Below, piece after piece: positions 1 through 4,755 of a stretch of 8,117 nt of DNA (positions are counted from its first letter, which is position 1; every line of letters starts with the position of its first letter). The notes under the pieces are model-generated. The model ran no database searches, was not told where the DNA came from, and saw nothing but the letters and a program-made list of their open reading frames with translations. Where the stretch lies: assembly GCA_949288405.1 (NCBI GenBank), contig CASEKM010000058.1, forward strand, positions 1-8,117. The letters are read 5' to 3'. The stretch is from an uncultured bacterium (lineage in GTDB: Bacteria; Bacillota; Clostridia; Oscillospirales; Oscillospiraceae). The position numbers and the translations under genes were made by a program.

Positions 1-41
1 TATTCTTTTGCAAGCCCGGGATTCAAACGCTTACCTATGAT

Positions 42-69
42 ATTATAGCAGATTTTTTGGAAAAGTAAA
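42..69 (-). promoter_or_regulatory. Probable sigma-A-type promoter with extended -10, reading out of the window
   Basis: On the minus strand a perfect TATAAT (47 down to 42) is preceded by TGC, giving the extended -10 form TGnTATAAT. A partial -35 match, TTTACT (69 down to 64), lies 16 nt upstream. The surroundings are A/T-rich, in contrast to the GC-rich genes. Transcription should start near position 35-36 and run toward position 1, so the product lies almost wholly outside the window. About 35 nt of the transcript are visible, with no start codon preceded by a ribosome binding site. It probably drives the unit that follows rplQ, either a gene with a leader or an RNA. The motif is seen directly; activity is inferred. 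Confidence 0.6.
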
Positions 70-164
70 GGGAAATTTTTAATTTTGTTCCCCTTCCGCC
101 CCGGTCTGTCCGCCTCTGCGGCGAACGGAGGCCACTACAGCCCCGGCGCCTCTGAGACCAGAAA

Positions 165-189
165 GGTCCCCCCCCTGGGGGGCGGGACC
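165..189 (-). terminator. Candidate intrinsic terminator after rplQ
   Basis: This inverted repeat begins 22 nt after the rplQ stop. The outer arms GGTCCC and GGGACC pair perfectly. Inside them four C-G pairs continue past one unpaired base (183), leaving a 4-nt loop. On the minus strand the stem is followed by TTTCT. The stem is very stable but the T-tract is short and broken, so termination could be partial or need other factors. Its place between the last ribosomal gene and an outward promoter fits the end of the operon. The plus-strand side lacks a T-tract, so it should act only on minus-strand transcripts. Confidence 0.5.
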
Positions 190-211
190 GGAATCATTGT
201 GGCTCAGGCGA

Positions 212-556
212 TCACACCAGCTGGATGATGGCCATCTCGGCGGCGTCGCCGCGGCGGGGGCCGATCTTCACCACGCGGGTGTAGCCGCCGTTGCGGTCGG
301 CATACTTGGGGCCGATCTCCTGGAACAGCTTCTTGGCCACATCCTCCTTGGTGATGAAGCCCAGGGCCTGCCGGTAGGCGGGCAGGTCGTTCTTCTTGGC
401 CAGGGTGATCATCTTCTCAGCCACAGGAGCCACTTCCTTGGCGCGGGTGACGGTGGTCTTGATCTGGCCGTTCTCCAGCAGGTAGGTGACCATGGCGCGG
501 AGCATAGCCCGGCGCTGATCGCTGGTGCGGCCCAGCTTGCGATGCTTCATAGACAT
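212..556 (-). CDS. rplQ: 50S ribosomal protein L17
   Basis: L17 is a 50S protein near the peptide exit tunnel, and this gene is the last of the cluster. The 114-residue product opens MSMKHRKLGRTSDQRRAMLR, the family's typical N-terminus, and runs through NGQIKTTVTRAKE (about 29-41) to an RNGGYTRVVKIGPRRGDAAEMAIIQLV-type C-terminus, split here only by naming its ends. The length is normal for the compact Gram-positive form. The ATG at 556 is chosen because AAGGAG (570-565) stands 8 nt upstream. A second ATG two codons later would leave 14 nt. An in-frame TTG at 598 adds 14 residues foreign to the family and has no ribosome binding site. The gene is separated from rpoA by an unusually long, hairpin-rich 162-nt gap and is followed by a probable terminator. 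Identity is secure. Confidence 0.97.
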   Translation of the reverse strand: MSMKHRKLGRTSDQRRAMLRAMVTYLLENGQIKTTVTRAKEVAPVAEKMITLAKKNDLPAYRQALGFITKEDVAKKLFQEIGPKYADRNGGYTRVVKIGPRRGDAAEMAIIQLV

Positions 557-564
557 AACAAACA

Positions 565-570
565 CTCCTT
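565..570 (-). promoter_or_regulatory. Ribosome binding site deciding the rplQ start
   Basis: AAGGAG on the minus strand ends 8 nt before the ATG at 556. It favours MSMKH over the internal MKH start and over the upstream TTG at 598. The site begins one base after an 8-bp hairpin (572-590), so folding of that hairpin could affect ribosome access. Confidence 0.8.
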
Positions 571-571
571 C

Positions 572-590
572 GACCTCGCGCTGCGAGATC
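572..590 (-). promoter_or_regulatory. 8-bp hairpin abutting the rplQ ribosome binding site
   Basis: On the minus strand GATCTCGC and GCGAGGTC pair over all eight positions (one G-U) around the loop AGC. Only one base separates it from AAGGAG of rplQ. It could limit or position ribosome loading, or be a processing remnant. The structure is clear from sequence; the role is not known. Confidence 0.45.
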
Positions 591-718
591 TGATTCAAAT
601 TCGTTCATCGGGTCCGGGGACCCGGGACACCTCCACAGGAGGACCGCCGGAGCGGCACGGGAAGCGGAACGTTACATACCTTCCTCGCTGCCCCCACGGA
701 GAAAAAGCTCCTCCGCGT

Positions 719-1672
719 TTAGTTGTTGGAATCGTCGCTGGCCAGGGACAGGCCCATCATGGCCAGCTTGTTGATGACCTCTTCCAGGGACTTGCGGCCC
801 AGGTTGCGCACCTTCATCATCTCTTCCTCGGTCTTGGAGATCAGGTCCTCCACCGTGTTGATGTTGGCCCGCTTGAGGCAGTTATAGGAACGCACGGACA
901 GGTCCATGTCGTCGATGGTCATTTCCATCACCTTGTCCCGCTGGGTCTCGGCCTTCTCCACCACGGTGGAGCGGCTGCCCATGGTCTCACTGAGATCGGT
1001 AAACAGGGTGAAGTGGTCGCACAGGATGCGGGCGCCCAGGGAGACCGCGTCCCGGGCGTCGATGGTCCCGTCGGTCCACACCTCCAGGGTCAGCTTGTCA
1101 TAGTCCGTGGCGTCGCCCACACGGGTGTTCTCCACGGTGTAGTTGACCTTGCGCACGGGGGTGTAGATGGAGTCCACGGGGATCAGACCGATGATGGTCT
1201 GGGCGGGCTTGTTCCGGTCGGCGGGGACATAGCCGCGGCCGTGGGACAGGGTCAGCTCCATGGACAAGGTGGCGTCGGGGCCCAGAGTGGCGATGTGCTG
1301 CTCCGGGTTGAGGATCTCCACGTCGGCGTCCGCCTTGATGTCGCCGGCGGTGACCTCACAGGCGCCGGAGGCCTCGATATGGACGGTCTTGGTCTCCTCG
1401 CAGTGGAGCTTGGCGATGATGCTCTTGATGTTGAGGACGATCTCGGTCACGTCCTCCTTCACCCCGGGGATGGTGGAAAACTCGTGCTGGACGCCGGCGA
1501 TCTTGATGGTGGTCACCGCGGTACCGGGCAGAGAGGACAGCAGAATGCGGCGCAGGGAGTTGCCCAGAGTGGTGCCGTAGCCGCGCTCCAGGGGCTCCAC
1601 CACGTACTTGCCGTAGGAGCTGTCGCCGGGATTCTCCACGCATTCAATGCGGGGCTTCTCGATTTCTACCAT
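719..1672 (-). CDS. rpoA: DNA-directed RNA polymerase subunit alpha
   Basis: The alpha subunit dimerises to start assembly of RNA polymerase, and its C-terminal domain binds UP-element DNA and activators. The 317-residue product is full length. The N-terminal domain (about 1-228) opens MVEIEKPRIECVENPG and contains GYGTTLGNSLRRILLSSLPG (31-50), the conserved dimer and beta-contact region, with R41/R42. A linker (about 229-245) leads to the C-terminal domain, where LSVRSYNCLKRANI (258-271) and VRNLGRKSLEEV (288-299) hold the expected DNA-contact residues R261, N264, G292, K294 and S295. The start is fixed: an in-frame TAG lies two codons upstream of the ATG. The AGGAGG element is 12 nt away, longer than for most genes here. 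Both flanking gaps are long and structured, so alpha may be expressed partly independently of its neighbours. Confidence 0.98.
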   Translation of the reverse strand: MVEIEKPRIECVENPGDSSYGKYVVEPLERGYGTTLGNSLRRILLSSLPGTAVTTIKIAGVQHEFSTIPGVKEDVTEIVLNIKSIIAKLHCEETKTVHIEASGACEVTAGDIKADADVEILNPEQHIATLGPDATLSMELTLSHGRGYVPADRNKPAQTIIGLIPVDSIYTPVRKVNYTVENTRVGDATDYDKLTLEVWTDGTIDARDAVSLGARILCDHFTLFTDLSETMGSRSTVVEKAETQRDKVMEMTIDDMDLSVRSYNCLKRANINTVEDLISKTEEEMMKVRNLGRKSLEEVINKLAMMGLSLASDDSNN

Positions 1673-1840
1673 ATGCTATGATACCCTCCTTTTCTCGACG
1701 GCGGGCGCCGTCTGATTCAGCTCACCAATATCTGAGGGTTGTCTAAGTCTAATTTGATCGGGTCCCATCCCCCTCCCGCAGGGAGAGAGAAAGAAGCCCC
1801 GGGGCCTTCGGACGCGCCGAAGGCCCGCAGGCTCGGTTCC
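1673..1840 (-). other. Structured rpsD-rpoA intergenic region
   Basis: This 168-nt leader before rpoA holds three clean inverted repeats: 1826-1802 (10 bp), 1785-1773 (CTCCC-TGC-GGGAG) and 1712-1697 (GACGGC-GCCC-GCCGTC). The last sits just upstream of the rpoA ribosome binding site. Between the second and third is an A/T-richer stretch (about 1721-1760) that includes a tandem TTAGAC pair (1752-1741). I see no convincing promoter: the best -10 candidate, TATTGG, matches the consensus poorly. A 30-codon open frame from ATG 1768 to TAG 1676 crosses the second half. The region may modulate how much transcription or translation passes from ribosomal genes into rpoA; that is inference. Confidence 0.5.
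1802..1826 (-). promoter_or_regulatory. Perfect 10-bp hairpin after rpsD, possible attenuator or terminator
   Basis: On the minus strand the arms GGGCCTTCGG and CCGAAGGCCC pair without a mismatch around CGCGT, 14 nt after the rpsD stop. Downstream comes CGGGGC and then the pyrimidine run TTCTTTCTCTCCC, not a clean T-run. The segment GCCCCGGGGC at the 3' foot is itself self-complementary and could compete with the main stem. It may be a weak or conditional terminator, or a 3'-end stabiliser for the upstream message. Confidence 0.5.
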
Positions 1841-2443
1841 TTACTTAGAGTACAGCTCGACGATGAGGTGCTCTTCCACGGGGAAGTCGATGTCGTCCCG
1901 GACGGGGAGCGCCACGACCTTGCCCTGGAGGGTATTCTTCTCCCGCTCCAGCCACTTGGGCAGGGTGACGATGGGGGCGTCCTCGCCCACCAGGCCCTTG
2001 AACTTCACGGAGGAGCGGCTCTTCTCCCGCACCTCGATGACGTCGCCCACCTTCACCAGGTAGGAGGGGATGTCCACCCGCTGGCCGTTCACGGTGAAGT
2101 GGCCGTGGGTGGTCAGCTGACGGGCCTCGCGGCGGGTCTTGGCAAAGCCCAGACGGTACACCACGTTGTCCAGACGGCGCTCGATGAGGGTCAGCAGATT
2201 CTCGCCGGTCTTGCCCTGCATCCGGTTGGCCTTCTCATAGTACATATGGAACTGCTTCTCCATGATGCCGTAGACAAACTTGACCTTCTGCTTCTCAGTC
2301 AGCTGGGTAGCGTACTCAGACTGCTTCCGGCGCATCTGGCCCTTGGGATTGCGGTTGGTGGTCTTCTTGTCATAGCCCATGACGGTGGGGGACAGGTTCA
2401 GAGCCTTGCACCGCTTGGCAATGGGCTGCATATTTCTAGCCAT
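1841..2443 (-). CDS. rpsD: 30S ribosomal protein S4
   Basis: S4 is a primary 16S rRNA-binding protein that nucleates 30S assembly and helps control decoding accuracy. The 200-residue product matches the usual length. The N-terminal part ends with the conserved SEYATQLTEKQKVKFVYG (42-59). The S4 RNA-binding domain follows (about 88-145), with ERRLDNVVYRLGFAKTRREAR and then HFTVNGQRVDIPSYLVKVGD. The first 40 residues are unlike the classical MARYTGP form and hold one cysteine (C12), so the four-cysteine zinc site of some S4 proteins is absent. The ATG at 2443 has AAGGAGG 10 nt upstream. It lies 25 nt after rpsK. Placement between rpsK and rpoA is common in Clostridia and differs from Bacillus subtilis, where rpsD is elsewhere. 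Confidence 0.97.
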   Translation of the reverse strand: MARNMQPIAKRCKALNLSPTVMGYDKKTTNRNPKGQMRRKQSEYATQLTEKQKVKFVYGIMEKQFHMYYEKANRMQGKTGENLLTLIERRLDNVVYRLGFAKTRREARQLTTHGHFTVNGQRVDIPSYLVKVGDVIEVREKSRSSVKFKGLVGEDAPIVTLPKWLEREKNTLQGKVVALPVRDDIDFPVEEHLIVELYSK

Positions 2444-2468
2444 GTGTCAAAAACCTCCTTCTTCCAGA

Positions 2469-2870
2469 TCAGACGCGGCGGCGCTTGGGGGGGCGGCAGC
2501 CGTTGTGGGGGACGGGGGTCACGTCCTTGATCAGGGTGACCTCCAGGCCCACGGCCTGCAGCGCCCGGATGGCGGCCTCACGGCCGGCGCCGGGGCCCTT
2601 AACATAGACCTCCACGGTCTTCAGGCCATACTCCATGGCGGCCTTGGCGGCCGTCTCGGCGGCGGTCTGAGCGGCGAAGGGAGTGCTCTTCCGGGAGCCG
2701 CGGAAGCCCAGCCCGCCGGAGGAGGCCCAGGACAGGGCGTTGCCCTGGAGATCGGTGACAGTCACCATGGTATTGTTGAAGGAGGAGCGGATATGCACCT
2801 GGCCCTTCTCCACGTTCTTACGCTCGCGGCGCTTACGCACCACTTTCTTACCCTTGGTATTCGCAGCCAT
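2469..2870 (-). CDS. rpsK: 30S ribosomal protein S11
   Basis: S11 sits on the platform of the 30S subunit near the E site and helps shape the mRNA exit channel. The 133-residue product has a basic N-terminal tail (KGKKVVRKRRERK, 6-18). The conserved core follows, with HIRSSFNNTMVTVTD (26-40), GFRGSRKSTPFAAQ (55-68) and KGPGAGREAAIRAL (91-104). It ends with PHNGCRPPKRRRV (121-133), which includes the Asn-Gly pair (N123-G124) at the position known to form isoaspartate in some bacteria. Length is normal. The ATG at 2870 has GGAGG 8 nt upstream. The ribosome binding site directly follows the rpsM stop in a 13-nt gap, favouring coupled translation of S13 and S11, which are ribosomal neighbours. 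Confidence 0.98.
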   Translation of the reverse strand: MAANTKGKKVVRKRRERKNVEKGQVHIRSSFNNTMVTVTDLQGNALSWASSGGLGFRGSRKSTPFAAQTAAETAAKAAMEYGLKTVEVYVKGPGAGREAAIRALQAVGLEVTLIKDVTPVPHNGCRPPKRRRV

Positions 2871-2883
2871 GTGTTATCCCTCC

Positions 2884-3252
2884 TTACTTCTTCTTGTTGG
2901 CGACGGTACGCTTGGGACCCTTGCGGGTACGGGCGTTGGTCTTGGACCGCTGGCCGCGGACAGGCAGGCCCTTGCGGTGACGGATGCCGCGGTAGCAGCC
3001 GATCTCGGTGAGCCGCTTGATGTCCATGGCCACGTTGCGGCGCAGGTCGCCCTCCACGGTGTACTCGTGGCTGATGATCTCACGCAGCTTGGTCTCGTCC
3101 TCCTCGGACAGGTCCTTCACGCGGGTGTCAGGGTTGATTCCGGCCTGAGCCAGGATCTTGTTGGCGCTGGTGCGCCCAATGCCGTAGATATAAGTGAGGC
3201 CGATCTCAATTCGCTTCTCTCTCGGCAGGTCAATACCGGCAATACGAGCCAT
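2884..3252 (-). CDS. rpsM: 30S ribosomal protein S13
   Basis: S13 lies in the head of the 30S subunit, contacts the P-site tRNA and forms intersubunit bridges with the 50S subunit. The 122-residue protein begins MARIAGIDLPREKRIEIGLT and has the helix-two-turns-helix region (about 14-60) with YIYGIGRTSANKIL. The signature YRGIRHRKGLPVRGQRSKTN spans 87-106, and the lysine-rich tail that reaches the tRNA is at 107-122. The ATG at 3252 has GGAGG 11 nt upstream. Only 20 nt separate it from rpmJ, so there is no room for the long pseudoknot leader by which S4 represses the alpha operon upstream of rpsM in Escherichia coli. Confidence 0.98.
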   Translation of the reverse strand: MARIAGIDLPREKRIEIGLTYIYGIGRTSANKILAQAGINPDTRVKDLSEEDETKLREIISHEYTVEGDLRRNVAMDIKRLTEIGCYRGIRHRKGLPVRGQRSKTNARTRKGPKRTVANKKK

Positions 3253-3272
3253 TCTTTACAGCACCTCCAAAA

Positions 3273-3386
3273 TTAACCTTGTCTCTGCTTATGCTTGGGG
3301 TTTTCGCAAATTACCATGACTTTGCCCTTGCGCTTGATGACTTTGCACTTCTCGCACATGGGCTTCACGGACGGTCTTACTTTCAT
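3273..3386 (-). CDS. rpmJ: 50S ribosomal protein L36, zinc-binding form
   Basis: L36 is the smallest 50S protein and binds 23S rRNA late in subunit assembly. The 37-residue product begins MKVRPSVKPMCEKCKVIKRK and ends PKHKQRQG. It carries the full zinc ribbon of the C+ form: C11, C14, C27 and H32. That form is replaced by a cysteine-free paralogue under zinc starvation in some bacteria; no paralogue is visible here. The ATG at 3386 has AGGAGG 8 nt upstream, and the stop lies 20 nt before rpsM. The 96-nt gap on the infA side is the widest between rplR and rpsD and contains a GC-rich hairpin. Confidence 0.97.
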   Translation of the reverse strand: MKVRPSVKPMCEKCKVIKRKGKVMVICENPKHKQRQG

Positions 3387-3482
3387 TGTGATAACCTCCT
3401 GATGAATGCCTTGATGGCCCCGGCGGGCGGTGGGCGCAAGGGCTCGCCGCCGCCGGTCGTGAATGGGTTCGGGCGGAATTTC
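3387..3482 (-). other. infA-rpmJ intergenic region with GC-rich hairpin
   Basis: This 96-nt gap has no gene. It contains a GC-rich imperfect inverted repeat. The outer arms CCGGCGG (3456-3450 on the minus strand) and CCGCCGG (3426-3420) pair over 7 bp, and a few more pairs are possible inside after a bulge. No T-run follows, so a simple terminator is unlikely. The rpmJ ribosome binding site lies about 25 nt beyond it. It may help separate the spc-like part of the message from the alpha-like part, which would start at rpmJ/rpsM. Confidence 0.4.
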
Positions 3483-3701
3483 TTATTTGCTCCGCCAGGT
3501 GATCCGACCGCGGGTCAGATCATAGGGTGACATCTGAACGGTCACCTTGTCGCCGGGGAGGATGCGGATGAAGTTCATGCGCAGCTTCCCGGAAATATGT
3601 GCCAGGATGATGTGGCCATTGCCAATGTCCACGTGGAACGTGGTGTTGGGGAGAGACTCGGTGACGACTCCCTCCAGCTCGATCATATCATCTTTCGCCA
3701 A
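3483..3701 (-). CDS. infA: Translation initiation factor IF-1, TTG start
   Basis: IF-1 binds the A site of the 30S subunit during initiation and assists IF-2 and IF-3. The product is a 72-residue single OB-fold (S1-like) protein, the standard length. Conserved segments are MAKDDMIELEG (1-11), the SGKLRMNFIRILPGDKV stretch (37-53) and SPYDLTRGRITWR (58-70). The start codon is TTG at 3701: it yields the family's invariant MAKDD opening, and AAGGAGG sits 9 nt upstream. The next in-frame ATG (3686, residue 6) would cut conserved residues and stand 24 nt from that site. The first 14 nt overlap the end of the KOW-domain gene, so the two are probably translationally coupled. The W at 69, where Y is usual, is a mild difference. 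Confidence 0.97.
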   Translation of the reverse strand: MAKDDMIELEGVVTESLPNTTFHVDIGNGHIILAHISGKLRMNFIRILPGDKVTVQMSPYDLTRGRITWRSK

Positions 3702-3987
3702 GCGTGTTTCCCTCCTTGAAGGCGGCCAGCGCCCTTCTCAGTTCCCGGTCCGACACCGGTTCTCCTTGTTTCAGCTTTTGGATGGCGGGGTGTGGAAAGA
3801 GGCGGTCAGGTCCCGTGAGGGGCTGCACATGCCGCGGCTTTTTCGCCTTGGGATGGGCCGCCCTCCGGCGCTTCCCGTCGGCCAGCAGAAGCCGGCCGGT
3901 CTCCTCCTCCAGGCCCACGACGCAGAAGATGCCTTCCTTGTCCCGTCCGGCTGTCGCTCGGACGATCTGACCTGTGTAATCAAACAT
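3688..3987 (-). CDS. KOW-domain RNA-binding protein (L14e/L6e/L27e-like)
   Basis: This 99-residue basic protein has an N-terminal KOW module (about 5-38), with GQIVRATAGRDKEGIFCVVG and then LLLADGKRRR. A Lys/Arg/Pro-rich linker (40-56) and a predicted helical tail (about 66-93) follow. Small KOW proteins of the archaeal L14e-like group (COG2163) are common between map and infA in Firmicutes. They are thought to bind rRNA or the ribosome, but their exact job is not settled. The ATG at 3987 is chosen because MFDYTGQIV opens the KOW fold. Its ATG overlaps the map stop by 8 nt and only a weak GGAG is near, which suggests translational coupling. Its own stop overlaps infA by 14 nt. An in-frame extension of 22 residues upstream is map read in another frame and is not used. 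Confidence 0.85.
   Translation of the reverse strand: MFDYTGQIVRATAGRDKEGIFCVVGLEEETGRLLLADGKRRRAAHPKAKKPRHVQPLTGPDRLFPHPAIQKLKQGEPVSDRELRRALAAFKEGNTLGER
3711..3717 (-). promoter_or_regulatory. Ribosome binding site deciding the TTG start of infA
   Basis: A complete AAGGAGG lies inside the 3' end of the KOW-domain gene, 9 nt before TTG at 3701. It is one of the strongest sites in the window and may compensate for the weak start codon. Confidence 0.85.
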
Positions 3988-4744
3988 AGGCTCCGTCTTC
4001 CGTAACGGTGAGGATCTCGGGGCCATCCTCGGTGATGAGGATGGTGTTCTCATAGTGGGCGGTGAGGGAGCCGTCCAGGGACACGGTGGTCCACTGGTCG
4101 GGGAGCACCTTCACCTGCCAGTCCCCGGCGCACACCATGGGCTCCACGGCGATGGTCATGCCCGGCTGGAGCCGGGGACCGTGGCCGGCGGGCCCGAAGT
4201 TGCGCACCTCAGGGGCCTCGTGGAGCTTGCGCCCCACCCCGTGGCCCACAAAGTCCCGGACCACGGAGAAGCCGAAGGACTCCACATAGGTCTGGACCGC
4301 GTGGCCGATGTCGGACACCCGGTTGCCGTTTCGGGCCATTTTGATGCCCTCCCAGAAGCTCTGCTGGGTGACCTCGATGAGCTTGCGGGCCTCGTCGCTC
4401 ACCTGCCCGCAGGCGTAGGTGGCGGCGCAGTCCCCGTGGAAGCCGCCCACATAGGCGCCCACGTCCACGCTGACGATGTCCCCTTCCTTCAGCTTCCGGG
4501 GCCCCGGGATGCCGTGGATCACCACCTCGTTGACGGAGATACAGGCGGAGGCGGGAAAGCCCGCGTAGTTCAGGAAGGAGGGGGTGCCGCCGTGGCTCTC
4601 GATGAACCGGCGGACGGCGGTGTCAATCTCATGGGTGGTGACCCCGGGGGCCACCATCGATCCGGCCAGGGCGCGGGCCTGGGCGGTGATCCGCCCGGCC
4701 CGGCGCATGGCCTCAATCTCCTTCTGAGATTTAATGGAAATCAT
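3980..4744 (-). CDS. map: Methionine aminopeptidase, type I
   Basis: Map removes the initiator methionine from nascent proteins co-translationally in the cytoplasm. The 254-residue product is a complete pita-bread peptidase of the short type I form, with no N-terminal zinc-finger extension. The metal ligands are all present: D94 and D105 (VSVDVGAYVGGFHGDCAATY), H168 (DFVGHGVGRKLHEAP), E201 (IAVEPM) and E232 (HYENTILIT). The substrate-site histidines H77 (VIHGIPG) and H175 are also there. The ATG at 4744 gives the typical MISIKSQKEIEAMRRAG start and has GAAAGG 7 nt upstream, overlapping the adk stop. A longer in-frame opening upstream is only adk in another frame. It starts 11 nt after adk, the usual secY-adk-map order. 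Confidence 0.97.
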   Translation of the reverse strand: MISIKSQKEIEAMRRAGRITAQARALAGSMVAPGVTTHEIDTAVRRFIESHGGTPSFLNYAGFPASACISVNEVVIHGIPGPRKLKEGDIVSVDVGAYVGGFHGDCAATYACGQVSDEARKLIEVTQQSFWEGIKMARNGNRVSDIGHAVQTYVESFGFSVVRDFVGHGVGRKLHEAPEVRNFGPAGHGPRLQPGMTIAVEPMVCAGDWQVKVLPDQWTTVSLDGSLTAHYENTILITEDGPEILTVTEDGAYV

Positions 4745-4755
4745 TTCGATGCCTT

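Larger units (their letters stand above)
557..718 (-). other. Hairpin-rich rpoA-rplQ intergenic region
   Basis: This 162-nt gap carries a row of inverted repeats and no credible gene. In transcript order they are: 717-695, 7 bp including one G-U, CGCGGAG with CTCCGTG around a U-rich 9-nt loop, starting 1 nt after the rpoA stop; 655-644, CCGC-TCCG-GCGG; 642-630, CCTCC-TGT-GGAGG; 624-609, 6 bp, CGGGTC with GACCCG around a 4-nt loop; and 590-572, 8 bp with a 3-nt loop, ending just before the rplQ ribosome binding site. None is followed by a T-run, so they do not look like simple terminators. Possible roles are mRNA processing or stabilisation, or tuning the rplQ level. Pairings are read by eye; function is inferred. 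Confidence 0.5.

Noticed and set aside
1..40. tRNA-like T-loop (TTCAAAC on the plus strand) at the left edge
   Set aside because: The flanking bases do not form a T-stem (the closing pair would be A-G) and no acceptor end or CCA is visible.
417..608. Minus-strand 63-codon frame starting at ATG 608 in the rplQ leader
   Set aside because: It runs out of frame into rplQ, lacks a well-spaced ribosome binding site and does not resemble a protein family.
197..1681. Long plus-strand open frame (494 codons) across rplQ and rpoA
   Set aside because: It lies opposite two certain genes, reads as Gly/His/Leu/Val-rich low-complexity protein, and crosses their intergenic gap. It is the mirror of GC-rich codon use, with no fitting ribosome binding site.
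1741..1752. Tandem GTCTAA repeat
   Set aside because: Only two 6-nt copies; likely chance, with no link to a known operator.
1721..1760. Possible internal promoter before rpoA (TTAGAC with TATTGG, 16-nt spacer)
   Set aside because: The -10 element matches TATAAT at only three positions; the A/T richness alone is not enough.
1739..2530. Plus-strand open frames opposite rpsD, rpsK, rpsM, map, adk, rplO and rpsE
   Set aside because: Each is complementary to a certain ribosomal or enzyme gene, has low-complexity composition and no family resemblance.
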